Origin: Oceanobacillus halotolerans
GTDB lineage: Bacteria; Bacillota; Bacilli; Bacillales; Amphibacillaceae
Reading direction: 5' to 3'
DNA: 64,000 nt
NCBI RefSeq assembly: GCF_010993955.1
Contig: NZ_WIXL01000009.1
Coordinates: 1-64,000, forward strand
Shown piece after piece: positions 26,410-34,799 of this stretch. The position numbers and the translations under genes are program-made. Below the pieces are notes generated by a model that did not search any database, was not told where the DNA came from, and saw only the letters and a program-made list of their open reading frames with translations. Position 1 is the first letter of the stretch; each line of letters begins with the position of its first letter.

Positions 26410-26616
26410 TTAATGAGATACTTGACGATTATTCTGTTGTTGGTTTTGGCGTTGTTTTCGTTCAGCTTCCATACGTTCCATATATACATTGCCTTGTTCT
26501 TCAATAAACTGCTCTTCTAGTTTTCGTTCAGCACGCATTGCGCGAAAAGCCATATAGCCACTCAAAAAAATGAATAAAATCATCATAAAAACCCACCAAG
26601 GTAATCCAGCAATCAT
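26410..26616 (-). CDS. yhaL: Sporulation protein YhaL
   Basis: Small bitopic membrane protein of 68 residues: one N-terminal membrane segment (about residues 5-24, WWVFMMILFIFLSGYMAF), then a charged helix EERKLEEQFIEEQGNVYMERM-type region and a Gln/Asn-rich tail. Length and position beside prsA and yhaM match B. subtilis YhaL, a sigma-E-dependent sporulation protein. GGGAGG lies 8 nt before the ATG. The exact role in sporulation is not known. Confidence 0.8.
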   Translation of the reverse strand: MIAGLPWWVFMMILFIFLSGYMAFRAMRAERKLEEQFIEEQGNVYMERMEAERKQRQNQQQNNRQVSH

Positions 26617-26704
26617 TTCTTAGCCTCCCTTGTCCAACGTATCTATTTTAACTATATGTACCACCTACAAAAAAAATGACCGCTCGTACATATTTACGTT
26701 ACAA

Positions 26705-26842
26705 TAAAGACAAACTCATTCAGTGGGAGGCTTTTCCCCCACTGAATGTTAGTTGAACTTATCAGGACTTTACTGGCAGTTTATCCCCCGCTTATACTAA
26801 GTCTTTAAGTGGGGTTTTACTGCCAGTTATGACGTGGTAAAT
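26705..26842 (+). repeat. Two-hairpin interspersed element, copy B
   Basis: Hairpin 1 CATTCAGTGGG / CCCACTGAATG (26717-26748), linker TGTTAGTTGAAC, hairpin 2 closed by ACTGGCAGT / ACTGCCAGT (26772-26780 and 26819-26827). Compared with copy A both stems carry paired substitutions. It sits between yhaL and yhaM, ending about 40 nt before the yhaM start. Confidence 0.85.
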
Positions 26843-26881
26843 CTAAGAAACTATCATTTTTTTAAGATTGGAGCGATTATA

Positions 26882-28114
26882 TTGTCTCAATCAACATCCT
26901 ATTTTTATGATTTTATCCCCATTTCCTTTAACGTTTCACAGAATGAACGTGATCATATTTTAGCTACCTATCCCCCGCCATCAACCCCAGATGGTGAGAC
27001 ATTTTTTAACATAGAACAGGAAACAGAAGGAAACATGGTGGATATACGTGTTGTTCTCAATGACTTTCAAGTACAAGTGACAAAAACGAATAAAAACTAT
27101 CTAAAAATGACATTTAGTAATAACAATGGTGTTATCCAGGCTAAAATGTGGGATAACGATGGTGCTGTAGATGCACATCTTCCCATACTAGAAGCCTATT
27201 CCGTATTTGATTTAAAAGGAAAAGTTGATAAATTTCTAGGACACAAATCCCTTACGATCACCAAGTTAATACCTTGTGAGGAGTCAATTAATCCCTTTTC
27301 CCTTCTTCCTTACACAAACCAAGATATGGAAGGCTTAACAGTTGAACTTTTCGCCTATATCTATGAATTACATTCCCCTTATCAAGAAATTGCATTAGCA
27401 GCCATGAATCGTTTCTGGAAACAGTTCCGGATCAGACCTGCTGCAAAAGGTTTTCATCATAATTATTTAGGTGGATTATTAAAGCATACGGTAGGTTTAA
27501 TGCGGTTTGCGCGTTACATCACCATTCAAGAAAAAGATCCATTTCAAGCAACAATGAAACTAATTAATGTTGTTGAAAAAGCATACAAAAAAGAGTTATG
27601 GTTTCACTATGAATCAACGGAAAATACCAAACCACAGTTTGTGTGGAAGGATACAATTGATCATTTATATCGAATGCTACAAGGTATGATGGAATACAAA
27701 GAGGAAATACCAAATACAGATATCATCATCACCAGTATTCTCTTTCATGATATTGGCAAACTACTTGAGTATGACCATGCTGGAAAAACGTTTGAAGACC
27801 TCACCTTTCTGTTTCCTACGGCTGATTCATCAGAAATAAATGATCGAAAACAAGCTGGAATAACAATGGATCCACTTGGTGTCAGGATTGGACATATTCC
27901 ATATGGGGTTTTAATGCTTACAAAGTTGATTGAAGCTGAGGATATTTCCATCTCGCTTACGGAAATACATCAAATGGCACACTGTATTCTTTGCCACCAT
28001 GGATTACCAGAATGGGGATCTGCCATAAAAAAACCGCAAACCATCGAAGGATATATTATTCATATTGTAGACTTTTTGGATAGCCGTTACGAAAACACAG
28101 AAACGGTCAAATAA
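26882..28114 (+). CDS. yhaM: YhaM-like 3'-5' exoribonuclease, long variant
   Basis: OB-fold plus HD-domain nuclease; B. subtilis YhaM is a cytoplasmic 3'-5' exoribonuclease that also degrades DNA. The 410 residues from a TTG start (GGAG 8 nt upstream) exceed the roughly 314 of B. subtilis. An extension of about 50 residues precedes the OB-fold (GNMVDIRVVLNDFQV to KMWDN). HD metal motifs are all present: FHHNYLGGLLKHT, ILFHDIGKLLEY, RIGHIPYG and HCILCHHGLPEWGS. An extra segment of about 60 residues lies between the first His motif and HD. Neighbours yhaL, yhaN and yhaO fit yhaM. Confidence 0.8.
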   Translation: MSQSTSYFYDFIPISFNVSQNERDHILATYPPPSTPDGETFFNIEQETEGNMVDIRVVLNDFQVQVTKTNKNYLKMTFSNNNGVIQAKMWDNDGAVDAHLPILEAYSVFDLKGKVDKFLGHKSLTITKLIPCEESINPFSLLPYTNQDMEGLTVELFAYIYELHSPYQEIALAAMNRFWKQFRIRPAAKGFHHNYLGGLLKHTVGLMRFARYITIQEKDPFQATMKLINVVEKAYKKELWFHYESTENTKPQFVWKDTIDHLYRMLQGMMEYKEEIPNTDIIITSILFHDIGKLLEYDHAGKTFEDLTFLFPTADSSEINDRKQAGITMDPLGVRIGHIPYGVLMLTKLIEAEDISISLTEIHQMAHCILCHHGLPEWGSAIKKPQTIEGYIIHIVDFLDSRYENTETVK

Positions 28115-28263
28115 CGAGGATTACATAAAATGCTCCAAACATGGCATTTGGATAAAATAACGGATTGACGATTCATCAAGTGAAACTAAGTGGTCCTCCT
28201 TCTGCTATTGATTGGGAATGCAGCCAATATGAATCCTCAATCCGCTAATCAACCTACTATGCC

Positions 28264-28301
28264 AAAAGCACGTGAGGGATCATGTCCGATCACGTGCTTT
28301 C
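28264..28301. terminator. Hairpin between yhaM and gbsR
   Basis: AAAGCACGTGA / TCACGTGCTTT inverted repeat between converging genes; the T run is short on both strands, so it is a weaker terminator. Confidence 0.6.
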
Positions 28302-28317
28302 CAAGTTATTATACGTA

Positions 28318-28860
28318 TTATTTTTTCGGGATATAATCAAATATTTTCCCTGATTCAATGACTTGGATAAATTGCATTAACCATTCATAATAGTTTCGAG
28401 CATATTGTAGTCGTTCAATATCATAATCAATTTTCGTCATTAATGTTTCATCTGTTGTCGTTTCTTTGATAGTCTTTAAATGTTCTATGGCTTCCACAGC
28501 CTCTTCAATATTCGTTTCTGTATGTTGTCGCCAGCGATTACCAAATAACGTCGTAAACGATTTATACCAGTCTTCTTCTGATTGATATAAATCTTTGCGA
28601 ATACCACGTTTAAACGTTGACTCCACCATTTTCATATCGTATAACGTACGAACACCAGTAGACATACTAGTCTTACTCATTTTTAATGCATCACGCATAT
28701 CATCTAATGTCATTGGTTCCTCGGAAAAATAAAGAACACCATAAAGCCTTCCGACTGATGGGGTAATCCCATATAAACTCATGTTCTTGGCAATTGCTTG
28801 TATAAACTTTTCAATTGTTTCTTCATAATTTCTCCATTCTGATGTACCTTGTTCCGACAA
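28318..28860 (-). CDS. gbsR: GbsR-family choline/betaine-responsive repressor
   Basis: MarR-type winged-helix regulator of 180 residues, the same length as B. subtilis GbsR as I recall it, which senses choline and controls betaine synthesis and choline uptake. The DNA-binding core is MTLDDMRDALKMSKTSMSTG, followed by KRGIRKDLY. The start is TTG with GGAGGG 7 nt upstream. In B. subtilis gbsR lies beside gbsAB; here no gbsAB or opuB genes are in the window, and it stands alone between yhaM and yhaN. It is paralogous to the regulator at 22254. Targets must lie elsewhere or include opuA. Confidence 0.88.
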   Translation of the reverse strand: MSEQGTSEWRNYEETIEKFIQAIAKNMSLYGITPSVGRLYGVLYFSEEPMTLDDMRDALKMSKTSMSTGVRTLYDMKMVESTFKRGIRKDLYQSEEDWYKSFTTLFGNRWRQHTETNIEEAVEAIEHLKTIKETTTDETLMTKIDYDIERLQYARNYYEWLMQFIQVIESGKIFDYIPKK

Positions 28861-28922
28861 TGAACGACCCTCCAGCTATTTGATCACTAGCCAATTATCT
28901 GAAAATAGTGTACCACTAAATA

Positions 28923-31910
28923 TTAAATTATGCGAACGGAATTTCCTATACGGATTTGTTTCCCAAGATTTATATTGTGATTGATTGCTTCTTTACAAGT
29001 GAACAATATAATTTGGTGGTTATGCTTTTCTGATATATTTTCTAGTAAGCCGATTACATTTATTGTACGACGATCGTCAAAGTGAACAAACGCATCATCT
29101 ATCATAAATGGAACATGATGTTTCTTACTCATAATGATTCCAATCGCAAGACGTAAAGCGACATATAATTGGTTCATGGTTCCCTGTGATAATTCTTCTA
29201 CATCATATTGAATCCCATCTTGTGTCTCAACACGAAAAGTTTTCGTTTCCAATGGTGCAAATACACGTTGATAGAAACCGTTAGTTATGGCCTCGAAAAA
29301 GGTAGATGTTTGTGCCACGATTTTATCTAAATAATGATCACGATAAGTGTGCTTCGTTTTCGTTAGCATTTCTTTAGCTGTTTTCCGTATTGCCCATTCT
29401 TTCGCCATTCGATTTAATGATTCCTGTTCCACACTAAAGCGATGAATCGTTGTAGAATAGTCTTCGGTTTCTTCCATCTTTTGAAGATCGGCTTTGACTT
29501 CGCTTAATGTTTGACGTGTTGCTTCACGTGTCGTTTCAACTTGTGAGATAGTTTGTTCGATTAACTCCTTTTTTCTTTCTAATAGTAGTGCATCTGTATT
29601 AGCCTTAGCTTGTAACGCATTTTCATCCAAATCAGCATACCAGCTTGCTAATTGTAAGCGTAACTCGTTTTCTTTGTCCACTAGTTGCTGTTTCACTTGA
29701 AATACCTTTGCTCTTTCGTAAAATGCCTCTTCCGTTGTTACATTAGCTATTTGAAATAAATCTTCTATTTCTCGTTCAATAATTGAGATTTGTTTGGTCA
29801 GTTCACGTTGACGGTGTACGTTTTCCTCTATCCATTTTGTGTATTGCGTCACTAAGCCTTTTGTATAACGAGCCTCTTCCAATAAGTGTTCCAATTCTGC
29901 TATAAGTTCCTCTAGGTTTTGCGAATTGGTATTCCAACTATTTTCAGCATAAAATTGTGTGATCTCTTGATGAAAATCTTGTTGCCAGTTCTCTAGTTTG
30001 GCAACCATATTTTTGATCTGTTGGAGCTGACGATTAGAGTTGATGAGTTGTTTTAATGAATGATAAAAGGAAGGCCAATACGTAATGGCAATTCTCTTTA
30101 AAAATGGAAAGTCTCTATACGTTTCCTCTAATTTGTCTTGAAAACGGTTTTGTTTTACTTGAAAGCTATTCGTTCGCTCTTCTAATTGCATGTGTTGAAT
30201 CGTAAGTTTTTTCAGCTGATCATCTATTAACTGAACATCCTGTAATGCCTGTTGTTGGGTATCCAGTAACGTGACTGCCTTATTCTTTTCCGCTTTACTG
30301 ATAGATGGAGCACTCTTTTCCACATCGTTTAACTGATATTCGCTTAAAAAGGTATCAGCTAGCTTCATGGATTGATAGCTCCAAATGGCAATTCCTGCTG
30401 CAACCAGAATCAACAATCCTGCTACCACATAGAAAAATTGATTTTCCATTGTAATTCCCAGCCACATATTGGGTATAGAAAGGATAAACGCTCCAGAACT
30501 CCCATATTGCATAGTCTTTTTTCGTTTTCGTTTCCACTCTTGCCAATTTTCTTTCTGTGGTGTACGTTGTTGCTCTGTATATTTTATATACTGCTCCTTT
30601 TCATATTGCTGGATTCGTTCTTTATTTTCTTGTAGCTCATCTTCTTCTAGTAAGTTAGATTCTTTTTCTTCTTTTTGATTTTCTAAATACTGTTTCTGTT
30701 TTAGGATCGTTGTTTCTTCTTGTTGTAATTGTTCCTTCTCACTCACTAACTGCTTTTGTTCTTCTTTTAGTTCATTCCATGTTCGTTCTAGATGAAATGG
30801 CAGTTGAATATGTTCTAGGTATTCTCGTTCTATCCCAATGTCCATATCCTGAAGCTCGATTTCAATCTGGTGGTCTAATTGCTGTATTTGCTCCCCTAAT
30901 TGTGTTTGTTCTGCCTGATAATCTATTAACTCTTGCTTTTGGTTCACCAGCTGTTGCACTTTTTCATAGACTTCTTTTTCATATAATTCGCTTCGTAATT
31001 CATTTTGTTTCGCTTTATATTCCTGCTGTTTGTCTTGTAATAGATCTAATTCACTTTTTAATGGAAGCATCGTTTCCTTCGACTGATTCAATCGTTCTAT
31101 CCCATTTTCTGGAAAAGCTATTGTCTCAGGGTATTGCTTTAATTGACTCCTTGTTTGTTGATACGCCTGTAACATTGGTAAAGCTTGAAGGTGACGATCA
31201 ACGTCTATTTCTTTCTTTTTATTTTCTGTTAATTGACTTTCTAAATGGTTCATTTCTGTTTCTAATGCATGTTGCTGTTCTTTCTTGGACCGGTATGTAC
31301 TTTCTTTTTGTTTTTGCTCAAGCGATGTCTTCCATAGGTTGTCCACTACTTTTAGTTGCTCATTTAATGCTGGTTTTTTCCCGTATGGTTTAAATAATCC
31401 GCTAAGTTCTTGATCTAACCTTTTTTCTAATTGATGAATGGTGGCAGATCCAGTCAACCCAATCCCAAATAAAACCTCACTTAGGTCACTTCCCTTCATC
31501 TGTTTCATCACGTCTAAATCGACTGCAGAAAAGGAAAAGATGGATTGATAGGTTTCTAATGTCATCCCATTTAAAAGTTTTATTAGCCATTCTTCGTCAT
31601 AAGTTTGTCCGTTGGAAGTTTTGCAGATCGCTGCACCGTTTCGAACATGATCAAAACGCTCAATCGTTACTTCCCCTATGGATGGACTCCATATCGTTAG
31701 CACACCACCCATTTTACTGCTCGTTTTTGGTTGATAGAAGGCTCGCTTTTTAGGTGGTAGACCATATAACATAAACAAAATAAATTGTTGTAGGGTAGAT
31801 TTTCCAGATTCATTTTCTCCATGAATACAAAGAAACGGTGCACCTGAGAAATCTATTGATTCATCTACCCACTTCCCAAAGCCATAAATGGTTGCTCGCA
31901 ATAACTTCAT
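28923..31910 (-). CDS. yhaN: SbcC-like SMC ATPase YhaN
   Basis: Large coiled-coil ATPase of 995 residues partnering the nuclease YhaO, like SbcC with SbcD, probably in DNA break processing. Walker A GENESGKST is at residues 31-39 and Walker B FMIDDAFVHFDD near 936-947; the ABC-type signature lies in ELSQGTMNQLY. The middle is long Gln/Glu-rich coiled coil. Unlike SbcC it has a hydrophobic hairpin of two likely membrane segments at about residues 467-508 in place of a zinc hook. The start ATG abuts the yhaO stop (TAAATG) with AGAGGTG upstream, so the two are translationally coupled. Confidence 0.92.
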   Translation of the reverse strand: MKLLRATIYGFGKWVDESIDFSGAPFLCIHGENESGKSTLQQFILFMLYGLPPKKRAFYQPKTSSKMGGVLTIWSPSIGEVTIERFDHVRNGAAICKTSNGQTYDEEWLIKLLNGMTLETYQSIFSFSAVDLDVMKQMKGSDLSEVLFGIGLTGSATIHQLEKRLDQELSGLFKPYGKKPALNEQLKVVDNLWKTSLEQKQKESTYRSKKEQQHALETEMNHLESQLTENKKKEIDVDRHLQALPMLQAYQQTRSQLKQYPETIAFPENGIERLNQSKETMLPLKSELDLLQDKQQEYKAKQNELRSELYEKEVYEKVQQLVNQKQELIDYQAEQTQLGEQIQQLDHQIEIELQDMDIGIEREYLEHIQLPFHLERTWNELKEEQKQLVSEKEQLQQEETTILKQKQYLENQKEEKESNLLEEDELQENKERIQQYEKEQYIKYTEQQRTPQKENWQEWKRKRKKTMQYGSSGAFILSIPNMWLGITMENQFFYVVAGLLILVAAGIAIWSYQSMKLADTFLSEYQLNDVEKSAPSISKAEKNKAVTLLDTQQQALQDVQLIDDQLKKLTIQHMQLEERTNSFQVKQNRFQDKLEETYRDFPFLKRIAITYWPSFYHSLKQLINSNRQLQQIKNMVAKLENWQQDFHQEITQFYAENSWNTNSQNLEELIAELEHLLEEARYTKGLVTQYTKWIEENVHRQRELTKQISIIEREIEDLFQIANVTTEEAFYERAKVFQVKQQLVDKENELRLQLASWYADLDENALQAKANTDALLLERKKELIEQTISQVETTREATRQTLSEVKADLQKMEETEDYSTTIHRFSVEQESLNRMAKEWAIRKTAKEMLTKTKHTYRDHYLDKIVAQTSTFFEAITNGFYQRVFAPLETKTFRVETQDGIQYDVEELSQGTMNQLYVALRLAIGIIMSKKHHVPFMIDDAFVHFDDRRTINVIGLLENISEKHNHQIILFTCKEAINHNINLGKQIRIGNSVRII

Positions 31911-33155
31911 TTACTCACCTCTATTTACTAGAAGCTCCGTAACTAGCAATTCCCGTGCTTCTTCAGCAATTGATTGTGCTTCTTCCTCTGTTAAAGAATC
32001 TAAATATCTTCTAGCTTGCTTATGTTGGTATAGCTCTTGCAGATAAGTCTGAATCTCTGTATCTTCCGTTTGACGTAACAGCACGCCAACAAAATGATCG
32101 CCTTTATATAGTGTTTCATAGGAAATAGATGTGTTTTCCTGAATACGATAGTTTGCAATATAGTGCCAGTTTTCTTGATTCATCAACGTTTCATTTAGTA
32201 AGGAAATCATATCCTCTAATACACGATCCTTGTCTAATTGATGTAGTAGCTGATGGTCGCTTGTTAAGGTTAAATAAATGAATTGTGAGGTGGTATCAGG
32301 AAGCAGTTCTTGCAGCTTTTGTTGCAGAAACGTTTCTAGTTGATAAACCTCTGTGCATTCGGAAACATCAAGCTCCACTTCTTTAAATTCAATCGTATGT
32401 AATGGAACAAATGATAGATCCGCTGCTGACTGATTGCGTAATTTCACATAATAACATCCCTTTTCCCCTGACTCTTTACGGTGTCTTGCTTGAATGTTAC
32501 CCGGGTAAATAATAGTAGGGTCTGTTTCCTGTAAAATCGTACGCTTGTGAATATGTCCAAGTGCCCAATAATCAAAATCGGTATTCTGTAATTCCGAAAT
32601 TTGAAAAGGTGCATAGGTATCATGTTCTGTATTCGTCTGCAAACTGCCATGCAATGTCGCAATATGGAATGGTATTTTAGAATCAGTTATGGAGTACTCA
32701 TTTACTTTCCTTTCGACCACCGCCTGTGTCTCATAACTAAATCCATAGATTGCAGCTTGATCCTTCCCATTTTTTTGATAAACAAAATCAGTAATCCCTT
32801 CATTTGGAAAAATAAACACATTGTCTGGATAGCTCATCGGATGAACATTCCCCTCTATATGATCGTGATTTCCATAGGACATATATACCTTAATATGATG
32901 CTTTTCTAGTTGTTCAAAAGCTTGTCGCAGGCGAACCTGTGCTTTTAAGCTTTGTTTTTCGTTATCAAATAAGTCGCCAACTAATAGAACAAAATCTACC
33001 TTTTTATCAATTGCCGTCTGAACTAAACGATTTAATGCTTTGAATGTGCTTTCCTGCATTTCTTGCAAAATAAAATCTGGTACATGTGCTAACCCTTTAA
33101 ACGGACTATCCAAATGAAGATCTGCTGCATGAATAAAGGATACCTCGTCTGTCAT
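31911..33155 (-). CDS. yhaO: SbcD-like metallophosphatase/nuclease YhaO
   Basis: Calcineurin-like phosphoesterase of the SbcD/Mre11 group, 414 residues from the ATG at 33155 (AGGTG 5 nt upstream; the 21 codons before it are excluded). Metal motifs in order: DLHLDSP, VGDLFDN, YGNHDH, TLHGSLQ and GHIHKRT. The C-terminal 130 residues are the capping region. It is the first gene of yhaO-yhaN and forms the nuclease half of an SbcCD-like complex (inferred from B. subtilis). Promoter shared with the divergent K+ channel region. Confidence 0.92.
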   Translation of the reverse strand: MTDEVSFIHAADLHLDSPFKGLAHVPDFILQEMQESTFKALNRLVQTAIDKKVDFVLLVGDLFDNEKQSLKAQVRLRQAFEQLEKHHIKVYMSYGNHDHIEGNVHPMSYPDNVFIFPNEGITDFVYQKNGKDQAAIYGFSYETQAVVERKVNEYSITDSKIPFHIATLHGSLQTNTEHDTYAPFQISELQNTDFDYWALGHIHKRTILQETDPTIIYPGNIQARHRKESGEKGCYYVKLRNQSAADLSFVPLHTIEFKEVELDVSECTEVYQLETFLQQKLQELLPDTTSQFIYLTLTSDHQLLHQLDKDRVLEDMISLLNETLMNQENWHYIANYRIQENTSISYETLYKGDHFVGVLLRQTEDTEIQTYLQELYQHKQARRYLDSLTEEEAQSIAEEARELLVTELLVNRGE

Positions 33156-33303
33156 ACCTACACCTTCCATTCCTCTTTCGTTGTATTCTATTTTAACAAA
33201 GCGCAAAACAGAATGCACGTTCTACTTAACTTCAATTCTTAACCGACTTAGATTTTATGATAAACTAGAAAAATAATGTTGTAACTTGATTGGAGGGAAA
33301 AAT

Positions 33304-34317
33304 GTGCACTTTTTTCTAAAACTAGGGTTAAACTTAATTAAGATGAAGAATCTAACCTTATTTCTAGCAACTGTTATTTTTGTTATACTTTGTACCATTA
33401 TTATCTATGTCATAGAACCAGATACATTTGAAAGTCTATTAAATTCGTTTTATTTTGTGATGACAACTTTTTCGACAGTAGGATATGGTGACTATTCCCC
33501 TGTCACATTAGCTGGTAAGCTCTTTGCAATTATCATGTATTTAGTTGGAATTGGCTTGTTAGGTGTTGTCATTGGAAAAATTGTAGATGGATTTACGATC
33601 TTTAGACAAAAAAGGGAGGAAGGGAAAGTGTCTTTTACAAAAGAAAATCATATTATTATCGTTGGTTGGAATAAGAAAACCAAATCAGCAGTAGATGAGA
33701 TATTATGTTCTAATTCATCGATTGAAATTGTGATCATTGATTCGTTAGAAAAAGCACCATTTGATATTGGTTTAGAACGTGTACACTATATTCAAGGTGA
33801 CCCCTCAGAAGAAGAAACCTTCCAGAAAGCCAATATTTTGAAAGCAAAATCGGTCATTATCTTTTCCGATGATTCAATCCAAGAAGCTTCTTTACGTGAT
33901 GCAAAAACATTAAATGTTGCTATTATTGTTGAACGACTTGCACCAGTTGTCCATACAACGGTTGAGATTTTAACAGAAAAACATATCTCTAACTTTTCCC
34001 ATGTTCAAGTTGATGAATTTATCTTATCACAAGAAACAATTTCAAGTTTAGCGGTTCGCGCAGCATTGTATCAAGGAAGCAGCAAAGTATATTCCCAGCT
34101 AATTAGCAGACAACATGGAGAAGATCTTTATAAAATCGCTAGAAAAGACAATTGGAAGACATATCAAGATGCTTTCAAAGATTTATTAGAACAAGGTGCA
34201 ACTTTAATTGCCGATCGTGATCGCCTAGATATCAATAGGCGTCTCCAAGAAACCATACCAGATAATGCCGAGTTATATGTCATTTGCAATCAAAAGACAT
34301 ATGAAAATATCATATAA
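33304..34317 (+). CDS. RCK-gated potassium channel, YugO-like
   Basis: Ion channel of 337 residues with two membrane helices around the selectivity filter TTFSTVGYGDYSP (near residues 52-64 of the protein from the GTG start) and a cytoplasmic RCK Rossmann domain beginning HIIIVGWNKKTK, where the usual GxGxxG is altered. Members release K+ under stress; B. subtilis YugO acts in electrical signalling in biofilms. The GTG at 33304 follows GGAGGG by 6 nt; an upstream TTG overlaps the ribosome site. The C-terminal part resembles the TrkA-C-like ligand region. Copy C of the two-hairpin element overlaps its stop. Confidence 0.88.
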   Translation: MHFFLKLGLNLIKMKNLTLFLATVIFVILCTIIIYVIEPDTFESLLNSFYFVMTTFSTVGYGDYSPVTLAGKLFAIIMYLVGIGLLGVVIGKIVDGFTIFRQKREEGKVSFTKENHIIIVGWNKKTKSAVDEILCSNSSIEIVIIDSLEKAPFDIGLERVHYIQGDPSEEETFQKANILKAKSVIIFSDDSIQEASLRDAKTLNVAIIVERLAPVVHTTVEILTEKHISNFSHVQVDEFILSQETISSLAVRAALYQGSSKVYSQLISRQHGEDLYKIARKDNWKTYQDAFKDLLEQGATLIADRDRLDINRRLQETIPDNAELYVICNQKTYENII

Positions 34318-34468
34318 AGACAAACTCATTCAATCGGGGTTTTCTTTCATCCACTAAATGTTAGTTGAACTTATCTCACTTTTACTGGCAGTTATCCCCC
34401 ACTTATACTTCTTTGTTTCTCGAAGTCTTGAAGTGGGGGTCTTATTGCCAGTTACACGTGATAAAAAT
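34317..34468 (+). repeat. Two-hairpin interspersed element, copy C
   Basis: Same layout as copies A and B: decayed first hairpin CATTCAATC..CACTAAATG, linker TGTTAGTTGAAC, second hairpin ACTGGCAGTT / TTGCCAGTTA around CCCCCACTTA and AAGTGGGGGT. It starts at the stop codon of the K+ channel gene. Confidence 0.8.
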
Positions 34469-34570
34469 CATATACCTCATCCTTAGGGGTCTGGCTGTTT
34501 ACTTATACTTAGGACATTTTAACGTTAACCAATCTTAACTAAAAGTTTATACTTTCGCATGATGAAATAG

Positions 34571-34612
34571 AAAAGGTGAAGTGGCCTTCATAAACCCACT
34601 TCACCTTTTTAG
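34571..34612. terminator. Terminator downstream of the K+ channel/copy C
   Basis: AAAAGGTGAAGTGG / CCACTTCACCTTTT hairpin with TTTTTAG on the plus strand and a weaker T run on the minus strand. Confidence 0.85.
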
Positions 34613-34619
34613 TATAGCT

Positions 34620-34796
34620 GTTTTCTATAAAATTGTTGCTTTTCCCCATAAATCTTAATGCATTGTAGATGTATTATGTCGCACTTATGCCCCTGGTGAA
34701 AGCGACTATCTGAAGCGAAAATCAAGTTTGCTATGTTACGACGCATTATATAGATCATGCGACGTAAAAAAATAACAGTATGCAAAAATGCCTTTC
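34620..34796. repeat. Composite interspersed repeat, short copy
   Basis: Left end GCTGTTTTCTATAAAATTGT TGCTTTTCC, core ATGTCGCACTTATGCCCC and GGTGAAAGCGACTATC, right end TTACGACGCATTATATAG and ACAGTATGCAAAAATGCC. It sits directly before the yhaP stop. Confidence 0.8.
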
Positions 34797-34799
34797 TTA

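Noticed and set aside
30710-31393. 227-codon open frame on the plus strand inside yhaN
   Set aside because: Antisense shadow of the AT-rich coiled-coil coding region of yhaN; no ribosome site and composition unlike a real membrane protein.
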